NCBI GenBank assembly: GCA_028532985.1
Contig: JANCIK010000005.1
Coordinates: forward strand, 2,672,501-2,736,500
Source: Stropharia rugosoannulata
Taxonomy: Eukaryota > Basidiomycota > Agaricomycetes > Agaricales > Strophariaceae
Reading direction: 5' to 3'
Length of the DNA: 64,000 bases
Positions 48,111 through 61,814 of the stretch are shown in pieces; the stretch's first letter is position 1; every line of letters starts with the position of its first letter. Position numbers and translations under genes: made by a program. The notes under the pieces are model-generated. The model made no database searches. It worked only from the letters and a program-made list of their open reading frames with translations, and had not been told where the DNA came from.

Positions 48111-49306
48111 TTATGCATGTCCATACATACATAAGTCTCTTTTCGCGTATTATATTGGGTTTCTACGCCTTTAAACTCCTGATTTCCGAATACTCCGAGC
48201 TGCCACTTAGGTATACTACCGTTCTGTCACCTGTGCCATATACTAAGTCCACCAACTACGGGCCGCACACGACATGTGGTACCTGCAATAACAACATATA
48301 CGATATGCCCTACTATCTCCTACTAGTTTATACCCATATAGTCTCAGTTAACCAGCCCGTGATAACCAGGACTCAGTACTAATAGAACACAAAATATGAA
48401 AGCGGAGAGCGCGCCGCTTTAACATTTAGTAGCCTGCACCACGTCCTCTAGTAACATCCAATGAACGAAATGAACAACGCTCTGTGTGAAAATACGAATA
48501 TTACACTCTCCCACCAATTTGTTTGAGCTATAAAACATTAATCCAGGTGTCTAAATTGCTACATGAAATTAGCAAAAGACTTCTGGGACGATTATTTGCA
48601 TCCGAGGCTAGGTTTTCGGGCTTTCCTTGTAAGGAATGACCGAGTTCTCCCCGACAATCAATGTTCAGTAAGACAATTTGTGGACTGCACCAGTATAATC
48701 GTTCCACTTTCTATAAGTTAGAGTTCAAACGTTCAAGTCCGACAGAATCAACATCGTTTTAGACGATTTGCTGACAAAGTGATGTTCGGGCTTCCTATTT
48801 ACGGACATCCCCGAAGCCTTTCCTCCTCCAAAGCTGACAAAACCTTCCTTCAACATTCCTGTATAGCACGCCATAGCTATGATTTATCTCTAACTCGAGG
48901 TCGATATCTTACAGGTTAGCGCGGAAATTACATATTTTAACAGATATACCGCGCTGCTGCGCTCCAGCCTGGGAATCGAAACCCCCCTTAGGATTATCCT
49001 CAGATGACTCCTTAGATTCCGCGATTTTTTTTTGGTAGACGGTCCAATACGCCGGTCTATCCGTGAGGCATCCTCAAGGCATGCCCTCATTGGCTACTTA
49101 GTGCACTGTGTATGTTCGAATCATTTAAATACGGCCATTATGGCTTCCGTCGCTTTCAGATCGGCTCACTTTAGACCTTGGTCGACTGGCTTACTGGCTG
49201 TTCTTATTATCCTGGCGGCAGAGGAGCTATATATCATCGCAGCACTCAGCTCCCTGAAAAAAGGTCGACCTCTTTACCTATTCCTTGAAGTGACTTGTTG
49301 TACGCG
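48111..49306. other. Intergenic region between MFS C and MFS D
   Basis: About 1.2 kb, mostly AT-rich, no supported gene; promoter side of MFS D. Confidence 0.5.
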
Positions 49307-51460
49307 ATGGAAGATTCTGCAAGTCATCAGAGTGGAACTTCGGGGGACGAAACGATTTCTCGGGCTACGCAGACAGAACGCACCTTCTTTAACGACTGCA
49401 TTATTGTAGTCACAGCAGCCTCTTCCATGTTAATCAACGTCAGTACACCCAGTTTCTTCAATTATCAGAAGCTACAGAAGTTATATTTTTGGATTTCTCA
49501 GACGGCCAATTTAACATCGGTATCGATATCTCTGCCAACCATACAGAAAGAACTGGATGTAGAGCCAGCACAATTACAGTGGCTAATCTCTGCGTATTCG
49601 CTCAGCTCCGTACGTCACCATCTATACTAATATGATGTGTCCCATCATGACTTTGCATCTTCTTCTCAACCCAGGGTTGTCTATTCCTCGTTTGTGGAAG
49701 ATTGGCCGATTTATATGGAAGAAAACGTACTTTTGTTGCTGGATCTTTGTTCTTAGCAGCGGCAACGCTAGCCTGTGGATTTTCTCAAAGTGTGTATCTT
49801 TAATTTATGCGGAACTGTGCTCTCATTTCTCGCAGATATTATTACTCTTGACGTATTACGTGCGGTACAAGGAATGGGTGCCGCTGCCACTATACCGTCT
49901 TCCGTAAGTACATTTCATTGCTACCACTATTGGTTATTTCGCCATAATTTCTAAATAGCTGGGTATTCTGGCGCACGCTTTCCCGCCTTCGCGGGCCCGT
50001 TCGCTTGCATTTGCTACATTTGCTGCCGGCGCTCCTGTTGGTGCAATCTTCGGAACTATTGTAGGCGGCGTCTTGACGGAATTTACGGCGTAATGAATCC
50101 TTCCCTTAATGTTCACTAATATTCGCGCGACTGAGCCTCAATCACTTTACAGGAAAACATGGAGAACATCTTTCTACCTTTTTTCTGGGATGGGCCTACT
50201 CTGTTTTATCGGAGGACTGGTATCTATTGACGCGGACCGCCCATCTGAGGAGATAGATAAACGCATCGACTGGATAGGTGCATTCCTCGTTACTGCAGGT
50301 CTCGTCTTCATAATCTTTGTGCTCAGCCAAGGAGAGATAGCACCCAAGAAGTGGGCCACACCTTGTGCGTATTCGCGCTCCTGATATTGAGGGTATCCGC
50401 ACTTACAATGAGTAGATATCATTGGCCTTCTCGTAGCAGGAGTATGTCTCATTGGGATATTTCTCTATTGGCAGTATTATTTAGAGAAGGTTCAAGACAA
50501 TCCTGACCGTTCACCATATTCAGTGTGGACACCGCCGCCATTAATAAAATTCTCTATATGGGGCCGGGCGAATGGTCGTTTTGGGGCCATGATGGCGATT
50601 GCATTCACCAATTGGGCTGCATTCCTTTCGTGGGCATACTGGGCACAGGTGAGACCAATTCAGCCCCACATTATCGTTAACTAAAATATCGTTCACGCGA
50701 CAAGCTATACTATCAAGACTTCGTAATGTATAAGCCAGTGCCTACAGCCGTCAGACTGCTTCCTATGTTCGTTTCAGGGGTGGCATGTAACCTCTTCGTA
50801 GGATTTACGGCGTCGCGCTTGCCAGTTATTTACCTCCTTGGTATGTGTGTTGGCAAGTCCAGATTGTCTAGCATACTGAAAACAGTACGTTAGTCGGCGG
50901 CTCGCTTGGGACGTCTATTGCATGCCTACTGTTTTCCATCATTAGGCCTGAAGTAACCTACTGGGCTTATGGATTCATATCGACCATAATATCTGTCATG
51001 GGTGCCGACTTCATCGTTTCTGCTGGGACGCTCTTCATTGCACGCGCAGCGCTTCCCCACGAGCAAAGCGTAGCCGGAGCTCTCTTTAATACTATGGGTC
51101 AGGTAACTGTAGAAAACCCGATATATTTCACTCGTAATGCTTACGAACATACAGCTAGGAACAGCTGTAGGTGTAACTGTGAGCACAGTCGTGTTTGATT
51201 CGGTTGATGGGGGGACGGGATCTGGCGGGAATACGCTCCAAATGTACCACGCCGCTCAATGGGCAGGGTTCGCGTTTGGAGTTATTGGTAAGTGATTTAA
51301 TTCCTTTAAAAGTTGTTCTCATACCTGTGCAGGCATCGTCCTTGGAATGTTATTCTTTCGCGGAGTCGGCGTTGTGGGATTTCAGCCTACGAAGACCGCT
51401 GAACATAATATCGAGGTCGCTAAACCTGAACTGCCAGTTGATCAAGATGGGATGGAATAA
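49307..51460 (+). CDS. MFS transporter D, DHA2 family (14 TM)
   Basis: Fourth member of the AMF1/ATR1-like DHA2 set. Start at ATG 49307 (MEDSASHQSGTSGDETISR). Then TANLTSVSISLPTIQKELDV, GRLADLYGRKRTFVAG, TIPSSLGILAHAFPPSRARS, RIDWIGAFLVTAGLVFIIF, FSIWGRANGRFGAMMAIAFT and FIARAALPHEQSVAGALFNT. The last exon reads FFRGVGVVGFQPTKTAEHNI, stop at 51460. Multiple short introns; intact. Its blocks (GILAHxFPPSRARS, FAAGAP(I/V)GAIFGT) match copy A better than B or C, so A and D form a pair. It lies in tandem with MFS C, 1.3 kb apart. Confidence 0.85.
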
Positions 51461-52210
51461 CCTCAAGAATAAGTCGCCAGCATCCATAAGGGCATGTTTA
51501 AAGGCCCGTACATTCAGCGGCAGAAGTGTATTACAGCAGCCCGCCAGCCGTGTGAATTTATGAGCGCCTAAGTAATATCCAAATTATGCTCATAGTACCT
51601 CCACACATGAAAACCTATAGATATATGTAAAACCGTTGATTGTACCATAAATACATATAATCAAATATGCGTTCAATCTTGGGGAGCAGCTGGAGGAGTT
51701 TTTATTTATTTATCATCGTACCGAACGCTTGCCACTTGTCAGTGGGCGCCGGACTTACTGCGTAGTGCGCATGACATTATGATAAAGTTAACTTCGGACA
51801 AAACCATAGTCCTTTTAAGTACATCTTGACATCTTGCACCTTCTACGAATTTCCTTTGGGGACTGTACGTGCTTACCACATGCACCGACGATGCGCCGAA
51901 CCCCTTGCGGTGCTAATTTTGCTAGATGCGTCGGTGTAATGATGGTCATGCCACTTTGGCAAGCAACGTCAGACGGTACCGACCTGACTGGGATAACCAT
52001 CATCTCACGGAGAAATTTAACGTTTTCAGAGAACCGCAACCTGGAGTTGGTCTGGTACTGTCATGATATATGCCACAGGGTCTTGGCCGCCTTCACGAGA
52101 CGCTTCGGTTGCAATCACACGTACGCTCGCTCATATGCAGCTTTTGGAGACTTGACTACGCCACATTGCAAACTTCTTATATTTCCGACAGGAGGGTCTC
52201 GGATTTTGGG
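51461..52210. other. Intergenic region, promoter of CBM1-GH10 gene
   Basis: No supported gene; open frames are short and motif-free. Confidence 0.5.
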
Positions 52211-52217
52211 TATAAAA
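52211..52217 (+). promoter_or_regulatory. TATA box of CBM1-GH10 xylanase gene
   Basis: TATAAAA, 50 bp upstream of the ATG at 52261. Confidence 0.6.
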
Positions 52218-52260
52218 CTCCTCAGGAAAATGTGTTGGTATCTGTATCTGAGAACTCCAA

Positions 52261-54088
<1,828 letters not shown>

Positions 54089-54343
54089 AGCGTTTACGTA
54101 GAGCGTTTGATGTAAAGTTAATGTAGAGATTTTTCTGTGTATCTGTCAATGGCACAAAATTGAAGAGAATTGAAGCTTCGATGATTGGTAGCAGTCGCAT
54201 ACGTCGCTAAAAGTTTGGTCAAAGGAAGAGCAGTGGAAGACGTCAATGAACGAAGAGCGGACATAGAAATTGTTCCCACGGATGCCTGGAAGGCAAGGGA
54301 GTGAGCTGCGCCTTCCCGCTCACCCAATTTACAGCAAACCATC

Positions 54344-54608
54344 ATGGCGTCTATGTTTCCTGTCCTCTTTATGTTCGTCGTAACTGCCGCTCTTATGACT
54401 GTGGCTGCTCTCTTTACGCCGAAAGGTGCTCAGCAAGTGTATGCCTCGTAAAACATCCATGACTATACAGAGTACTGATTCGAAATAATGGTGCAGGACC
54501 ATTCGGACGTCGATAATGCTCGCGTTGGCGGCGTGCTATCTTATGTGGATGGTCACATATATGGCCCAACTTCATCCACTTATATGTTTGTACCCGTATC
54601 TATTATGA
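54344..54608 (+). CDS. VMA9: V-type ATPase subunit e (Vma9-like)
   Basis: Small two-helix membrane subunit of the V-ATPase Vo sector on vacuole/endosome membranes. Exon 1 begins MASMFPVLFMFVVTAALMTV and ends PKGAQQV; the donor gtatgc is at about 54441 and the acceptor gtgcag at about 54498. Exon 2 reads TIRTSIMLALAACYLMWMVT then YMAQLHPLI, which is the family signature. Read straight through, the protein ends LICLYPYLL at 54608 (about 69 residues); a possible donor (gtttgt at 54586) would give a different short tail. It lies tail-to-tail with HEN1. Confidence 0.85.
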
Positions 54609-54883
54609 CTTTCAAACTACAGTTCATTAATTTCCAACCCAGCACCATCCCATTCGATAAAACATGACTGAGGCGGCGATACTAGTTGTTTGTTAGAGGG
54701 TTGTAGGAGGAGCATGTTCATTTATACCAGGTGCGAGTGCCAGTCATCGTCAACTCTTCTTCTGACTAAGTGAATGCTTTAGTTTTCTGTAGCATTGTAA
54801 TCATATTCATGGACAAACTCCACTAATATACCGCCGTGAAACCGTGACATGCAGATCCAAAATAATAGTACAAAAGCGTGCCA

Positions 54884-56674
54884 CTACGAAGTTATCGTGC
54901 AGCTCTCATCTCCATCCCAACTTGCAGAACTAAGTGCGGTAAGTGGGAGCTTAGCCTTGCTCCACGCTTCCTCAGGGTCGACATCATTCCATCCTGGTGT
55001 CTTCCCCCAACTTGAAATATCCACATCCATTTCACCGTCTATGGATGCACTCCATGTGTTAGTTGAGTTATGCTTCCCCCACCCTACATCCGTCGCGGTA
55101 TCCGACTCGTATTCTTCATCCGCATCAGACGTATACGTCGAGACGTCTCCCTCGGCTCCGTTCGATTCGCGGTCACTCTCATCCCAAGCGTCGTATGGAT
55201 CTTCTCCAGGAGTCCAATTAGCTGGGATGTAATCTACGCTCGATTCCCGTTCAAATTCGGGCCTATCCTCAGCGTACGAAGTTGCGGCACCGCCGGCGAG
55301 TTCCACATTCCAGTTTGAATTCCTTTTACCGAGGCTACCCAGCTCATGCTTTAGATTAAGGTCGTCACTCTCTTCAATGGCACGGACGAGCAGCTCTATC
55401 CACCCTCCGCACATGACGGCAATGTCCTTCTCGTACCACAATTCTTCGACGCGCATAAACGCCTCGCGGAATTCCTCCATCTTAGCTTTCACCCTTGCTG
55501 CTATTTCCGGCAAAGGACGTGGATTTCTTGACGCAGGGTTGGGGGAGTGTTGCTGGACAGAGAGTAATGTATGAGACGGGCTAGACAGTGGTAATTGTTT
55601 GATAAATGCGCGTCCCAGTGCTTCTCGTGTCTCATTGCTCATTGCCCCATCAGATCTCCGGAAAACTACAACATTTGTTGCACCCTGCAAGTCTTCGTCA
55701 CGACCGTACGGATCAGGGATAATGGATCGTCCAATGCTTGTCTGCTCAAACGTATAGCCCCATTGTGTTGCTGCAGTCGTGCACCATTCAATAAATTCTT
55801 CTCGCGTCCACTCGAATTTATGGTCGTCATGTCTGAAGATACGGTCCGTCCGACCTGTAGGGTCGGGAAACCCTCTTCTAGCGGGAGGCGGATCATCAGG
55901 GGCGGTGAAGCGGGCATTGTACGTGTAGGATGGCGTGGTCACGAGTAGAAGGTTCGGGTGGTACACGCCTAGAAGTACTGGTGCAAAGGCGGGGAATATC
56001 TCACTTGTTAAGTGCTCTATCCTGCATGGATAGTCAATTCGGTGGAAGCAACATGGAGAGAAGAGGCTGCAACGCACACTTCTGTACCGACGATACATTC
56101 GATACCGACAAATTCCTCGTTGATCACCTCAAGGCCCCCGTGCCAGATCTTGGCGACCAGGTCCTCCCAGCGCTGCAAGCCACTGGTGTATGATCTGTAG
56201 CCGGGGCTCCCCACCTCGGGGATGTCAACGGGCGGGGCGGTGGCCTCGACGGCGAACTTGAGATCTTCGGCAGAAACGTCGAGCCCATGAACGACGCGTA
56301 TATGCAGATTCGGAATCTCGTCGTCGTTGTATGTGGGGGAGAGCACTGGGCTCTCGTCCACAGGCGTGGGAGCCGGGGTGGGCGGCAAGACAGTGTCCGG
56401 CGGGGGGCGCAGCCAGGGTGCGGGTCGGCATAGCGTGCTCAGCAGCTGTCCTTCGCCGCAGCCGACTTCGAGCACCTTGATTAGCGTATCAATTAATGAT
56501 AGCAAGCTCATTTAATGACCACCTAACACGTACCGCATGCACGCCTTCCTTGCGCAGAATATTGAGGATCCAGATGCGGCGTTGCAGAAAAAGCTCGGGG
56601 AAGAAGTGAACTTTCAGCTCGGTACCTGTCATCTCCTGCTGGGCTTGTAGCTCTGTCATGGTGTTGTTCTCCAT
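54884..56674 (-). CDS. HEN1: HEN1 small-RNA 3'-terminal 2'-O-methyltransferase
   Basis: SAM-dependent enzyme that methylates the 3'-terminal ribose of small RNAs and so protects them. Start MENNTMTELQAQQEMTG at 56674; then VHFFPELFLQRRIWIL, the HEN1-type entry helix. SAM motif I is VLEVGCGEGQLLSTL. The Mg-binding motif EVIEHL is restored by splicing near 56030-56085, and the last ligand lies in DDHKFEWTREEFIEW. TTPSYTYNARF matches the HEN1 TPN-E-N motif. The protein then has a long acidic C-terminal tail (DESDRES, DADEEYESD) of no known fold. Only the catalytic domain is present; no RNA-binding domain of the plant type. Frame intact. Confidence 0.88.
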
Positions 56675-57327
56675 CGCTTCTGCACAGTCACGCCACGGAT
56701 ATGTAGGGAGTAATGGTAGAAGGGGTTGACTGTTGTGATGGATTTGGATTGATCAAAAAAGGGCGACCTTGTGCGAAGCATGAGTTAAGTATTGTTCTTC
56801 GTACGCCCGTTCCGGTGGCGGATAGAGTGCCACTAACGCCTCGAGGCAATGACACAATTGCACGATGTTGATAATCCGGTGCTTGCAGTGGCATTTGGCC
56901 TTCATATGTCCAGACAACAAGCAAAAAGACCGGAACAGGCCAAAAGCAGCGTGAAGGCCTATGATTGAAGCAAATGAGGAAGTAATTCGCAGTCCAAGAG
57001 TGCAATTTGGTCACAATTTCTGCGTTTCACCCTGGTTTCTTTCTTTTAAGCTTTAACATTCAACCTCTGCGGTTCAAAAAGTGCATACAACTTTTAAGCT
57101 TTCTCAACGGTTCAGCGCCGATTACATGAGGCCAAAGAACAATTCGCAAAAATCAGCATGTAAGCACCGTTCTGACGGACTTTTTTTGATCACCGCACTG
57201 CCGTATACACGATGCAAAGGCTTATAGACCCCTCTCTCTTGCAGGGATCCGACCCGCAAACTAACTTGTATCTAGTGGCCCGGTCGTATGTGTAGTTCCG
57301 CTACAGAATTAACTCAGTTGCAATACT
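56675..57327. other. Intergenic region between HEN1 and NUBPL
   Basis: About 650 bp; promoter of HEN1 and 3' flank of NUBPL. No gene seen. Confidence 0.5.
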
Positions 57328-58676
57328 TCAACCCGAATTCCATAACTGCGCCGCAGTGCTTTCCGCAATTTTATTCATGGCTTCCTTCCAACTCTGACCA
57401 CCTGTATCTGCATCTGACACTGCCTTCAAAACGAAAGGATATCCGCCATCAGCGCTCTTGCTGACACCTTCTACGATAGGCAATTCTCCCAATACCGGTA
57501 GCCCTAGACGATCGGCAACTGTGTTAAATCCGTCTGGTTTGCCTGAACTAGTTGTTAGAAAAGATCGAAGGGATGAAATTAAAATGACTGGACATCTTAC
57601 CGAAGATGTAATGTGGCTTATTGGTCTTGCAATCGGGACACATATAATATGCTTGATTTAGAACGAGTCCTGTTATCTATCAGACGGCGTCGGGGTAAGT
57701 CCCGCATCCAGCAAATGTAATCAACAACGTACAGGTACAGAAACTTTCTTCAACATTGCGATGCCTTTCCGTACATCAGAAAGCGACACATCTTGCGGCG
57801 TCGATACGATGACGGAACCTGAGTAGTTGCATGAGCATCCAGTTTATGCATAGGCAAAATGGGAGGCACCGTTAACGTGGACAAGCTGCCCGAGAGTAAG
57901 AGGTACATCGCCTGTCCCAGGCGGCATATCTATCACCAGGGCATCTAGTCCTTGGCCATCTTTCGACCAGTCGACATCAAACAGAAGCTGCTGAACTGCT
58001 TTCTGGACCATGAGACCTCTCCAAACGATGGGTGTGTCCGTGTTGTCGTCCGAGGTAGGGTTGGTCGAGGGGATGAGGAAACCCATGGACATGCATGGCA
58101 GGCCATGATTCCTCAGTGGCAAAATAGCACCTTCTGTTTAAAATCAAAAGAGAATATTAGTCGTTCGGTTTCGTTGGCACGAAATAACACATACTATCGG
58201 TCAATTCTGGCTCGCCCGCATTTCGCAGTCCCATGAGAGTAGGAATGGATGGCCCGAATATGTCGAGGTCCAGAATACCCACACGTAACGGTATTTTAGT
58301 TTTAGGGTGCTTCCTCATGGCCAGAGCAAATGCAAGGTTCTCTGGAACCTATAAATGAGATTTGCCGAAAGAGCTAGGTCGACTGCATACCTACGCGCTA
58401 TAGTGCTCTTCCCGACTCCTCCTTTTCCACTCGCTACCGCTATAACTTTGTCGACATTGGCAATTGGACGTTTCTCGATAGGTCCTCCGCGTCTAGGCAT
58501 TTGTGGCGGAGGCGGACGCCTCGGCAATCCCTGGACGAGTGAGTTAGGCTCCTGGCAAAGAAAGCGACGTCATCAGAAATTTCTACCAAAGGATTTTCGT
58601 GTCTTATAAAGCCACTTGTCGAGAAATAACGATGCAATGGTTGCCACTGCCGTGCGGCTGAATGGATTGCACTCAT
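57328..58676 (-). CDS. IND1: Mitochondrial Fe-S carrier P-loop ATPase NUBPL/IND1
   Basis: Mrp/NBP35-family ATPase that delivers 4Fe-4S clusters to respiratory complex I in mitochondria. Start [20 protein letters not shown] is a presequence. Then [20 protein letters not shown] and the P-loop [10 protein letters not shown]. The intron after STIA is spliced at gttccag to give [16 protein letters not shown]. Next are [57 protein letters not shown] and the cluster motif CPDC in [16 protein letters not shown]. The end is [14 protein letters not shown]. Length and blocks fit the family and the frame is intact. With NDUFAF7 in this window it marks a complex-I-containing fungus. Confidence 0.92.
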
Positions 58677-59087
58677 GGCGAAGGGTTAAGGAAAGGCTCG
58701 ACGTCGTCAACTCCCTGGAGCGCGCCATGATCACGTGAGGTCGCGCGCAGTTTCATGAACGCAACGCGGACCTCAACTCCGAAGCTCAAAGCAGGAAAGT
58801 TAGTCAAACTTTCGTTGAACACCGGCAATGGGCAATGAATGTCCAATTGGATTAATTATTTTACAAGCTTCTAGAGGTATAAGCGCATTCCTATGTGCAC
58901 TATTCAAGCCTATATCATGCTTGTAGACACAACATCGCGGACGATAGTCAAGGTTTTCGTAGATCACAGAAAAACTTTTACTATGCCCCAACAAAATGCC
59001 ACATTGACTGTAAAGCACAGAACCGTATGACCTGACTTCTCGCGCTGAGTGCCAACCGTTATCGCTCCAAAGAGCATAAAGCCAATG
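58677..59087. other. Intergenic region between NUBPL and the antiporter gene
   Basis: About 410 bp: NUBPL promoter and antiporter 3' flank. No gene seen. Confidence 0.5.
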
Positions 59088-61312
59088 TCATTGGGCCGAG
59101 GGGAAGTGAACGGCCTTGGGCGTTTTCACCCCGACGTCCTCCATAATGTCCGAAGGGCCGCGCACATCAGTCTCGCCAATCTTCACGGGTACATTAACGT
59201 CATGCTCGGCTCTCTTCTCCAGGGATATCCCATTTTCCTCGTTGTCGCCTGTCCTGGTAGCGCATCGTAAACTCATAGAGCTCACGTTGCGCATAACACC
59301 GACGCCTCGTTCTACACGGGTGGCTTCCTGGAATGACGGTGTCAGCGAGGGAGCCGGGACGTCCACTTCCACTTTCTGGATAGGTGGTTTATTGTTTACG
59401 CCATGCAGCCATTCCGGATATTTCGACGCTGAGCTTCTCGACAAAGTCTTGGAGAGAGAGACGGTGCGCGACATATTGACTCCCAGGGTAAAGAAGGGAA
59501 TAGACAATCCATCTAACGTATAGTCGATGATTAGCATAAGAAAATTTAGAGCATACCACTGAAGCGCAGGGACTAACGAATGATTATAGAGGAAAGAACC
59601 ACGAAAGAGACGATAGGTTGGAGAGACAAAGCAAGGTAATCCTGCTGGGAGTTCGGAGGGTTGGCTGGTGTTGGAAGCTTATGAAGGGCTAGGGTCGAAA
59701 TGAAAACGGCACCTACACCCATGGGACCTTTCAATGATGTTAGATGATAACCCGAGAATGAAGATACAGGTCGTTACCGAAATGACCAGAAAATAGGGCT
59801 TCTCTCCACGATGCAATCTCCGGGATGAATTTGTACAGCACTAGAATGGCAGGAATTCTACGCAAAAACATTATGCCAATGGTTAATGCGACCAATTTCG
59901 CCGGAGTCACCCCGAGCTCAGGAATTGTGAAGTCGCCAAATGGAAGCCAGGCCCCAATGTAAATAAAACAAGCACAGTTGAGGACAAGGTCAATTACGGA
60001 AGAAAATACCTCCCCTTCCGTGTGGACATTGAAGTCGCCGTCCCAAGATATAGCACTACCTAAAGTATGAAGAAAAGTAAGATCACGCTGGAATAAGAGA
60101 GAAAAATGTTACCAGCTGCAAAAGCTGCCAGTAAATCATCGCTTCCGACAGTGCTTACGACTCCAGTGATAAAGACGGCCAGCGCGAGGTATTGCGCGAC
60201 GTAAGATTCGCGGTCGATATACCCATGTTGATGAGAGAATTTCATGACATACGAAAATGCAAGCCCTGTAAAAAGATGATGAGATCCAAATTTCACTTGA
60301 ACTAGCAGCCTATGAGAGAAAGTACCCAATATAGCCCCGACAAAGACACCAAGGAACACTTGGTCTGTATGTGATTAATAAAGCAACTTGTCAATCACGG
60401 AAAATCATTAAGCTTACATAACCAACCAATCACAATCCAATGTTCAACAGCTATGGATTCACCGGAATCGACAGTTAAGTATATGGCCAAAGTAAGGAAA
60501 GGGTAGGCAAGACCGTCGTTCGCAGCAGATTCAGCAGAAAGTAACTGGCGTAGATTAATGGGGACATGTTTTCGGGCAAATTTACCGCCTGAAGATAATT
60601 GTTGAGTTATCTCTCTTTCGCGATATGGAAATTCTTGAAGCTTACCTACAATAGCGGCGCATACAATGGGATCCGTGGGCGTCAAGCAAGCCGCGATCGC
60701 TAAACAGGAAACGAAGTCCAGCTTTGGGAAGATGGCGCGCAAAAGACCTGTAACGTCGTTGTAGTACCAAATGAACAAGGTTTATAGTGCAACTTGCCTC
60801 CAACAATCACCCATCCTATAGCCATCGTAGGAACCACCATTTTCAACAAACTGAGTGCATGCTTGGCCATGTACGACTTGGGAAGTTCTACCCCAATAGC
60901 AAAAAGACCTGTCGCCAAAACTATCCTGGTGATCTCGAGCGTAATCGCATTGGAATGGTCGCCCCAGTCTCTTGGATCAAAAATTCCAGCAAAGTGTGGA
61001 CCCATAAGAATTCCAAATAGTGTTCCCAGAACGACTTCGTTGAGGTAGATCTACTTCAGATATCTGAGTCATTTTTGCCAGATCTGATGCTTTTTTTGGA
61101 TTACCTTCTCTCTTGCGAGCAGCGAAAACATGGAGAACTGTAGCAACCTATTCAGTATAATCCCCTCCTAAACCTAAACCTGCTTGACTAACCAAGACGA
61201 CAAACCCGCCCAGACATATGTACGCAAGCCCAGGGGTAGTTACCTAGAAGGAATCATATAGGAGCTTGCGTAGAAAGATATAATATGCGACACTGACTTC
61301 GGTGAGAAACAT
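59088..61312 (-). CDS. NHA1: Plasma-membrane Na+(K+)/H+ antiporter, fungal NHA1 type
   Basis: Monovalent cation/H+ antiporter of the CPA family that exports Na+ and K+. Start at 61312: splicing four short exons gives MFLTEVTTPGLAYICLGGFV, then VLFSMFSLLAREKIYLNEVV and LGTLFGILMGPHFAGIFDPR. Transport core: ACLTPTDPIVCAAIVG, GKFARKHVPINLRQLLSAES and ANDGLAYPFLTLAIYL, which are NHA1 signatures including the Thr-Asp-Pro and Asn-Asp-Gly motifs. Then DDLLAAFAAGSAISWDG, MFLRRIPAILVLYKFIPEI and PMGVGAVFISTLALHK. A cytoplasmic C-tail of about 150 residues (VPAPSLTPSFQEATRVERGV) ends at 59088; it is much shorter than the yeast tail but usual for basidiomycetes (inference). About a dozen introns; intact. 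Confidence 0.92.
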
Positions 61313-61814
61313 GATGGTATTAAGTCGGTTGAATGATAGGATTCGTAACTGATTACGGGTCGAGAAGTTGGAGTTGGAATAGGTTGGAGTGACAAGTGTT
61401 GGACAAATGCCTACTAAGCGAAAGCATGGCGCCAAGTTATAAAACACCCGGACATAACGGGCCGAGCAACTTTGCTTTCTTTCTTTGTTTGTTTCAACTT
61501 TACCGCAATATCTCTTCTGTCTTATGTACTGCCATGTTAAGAAGAGTCCTACGGCCGTATTCTGTTGTACTTGACTGAACTTAGTGTAGTCATGACATAT
61601 GTAAAACTTGAGCTTGAGTAATTCTAATGGCGATAACTTAATGAGTACATCATAGTCACGCTGCTGAGCAAAAGGTACTGTGGGGAATGCAATGATTTCT
61701 CGAAGCAAGTAATTACGGTACATACTTTCATACTCTTGGGTAGCGAGTGGCGCTTTCAAGAACGACGAAAAAGCTCCTACTATTTTCTACCATGCAAATA
61801 ATAGCGTCTACTTT
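61313..61814. other. Intergenic region between antiporter and GH10
   Basis: About 500 bp: antiporter promoter and 3' flank of the second xylanase. No gene seen. Confidence 0.5.

Noticed and set aside
48960..49010. Possible tRNA B box on the minus strand
   Set aside because: The stem around the loop does not pair and no A box lies upstream.
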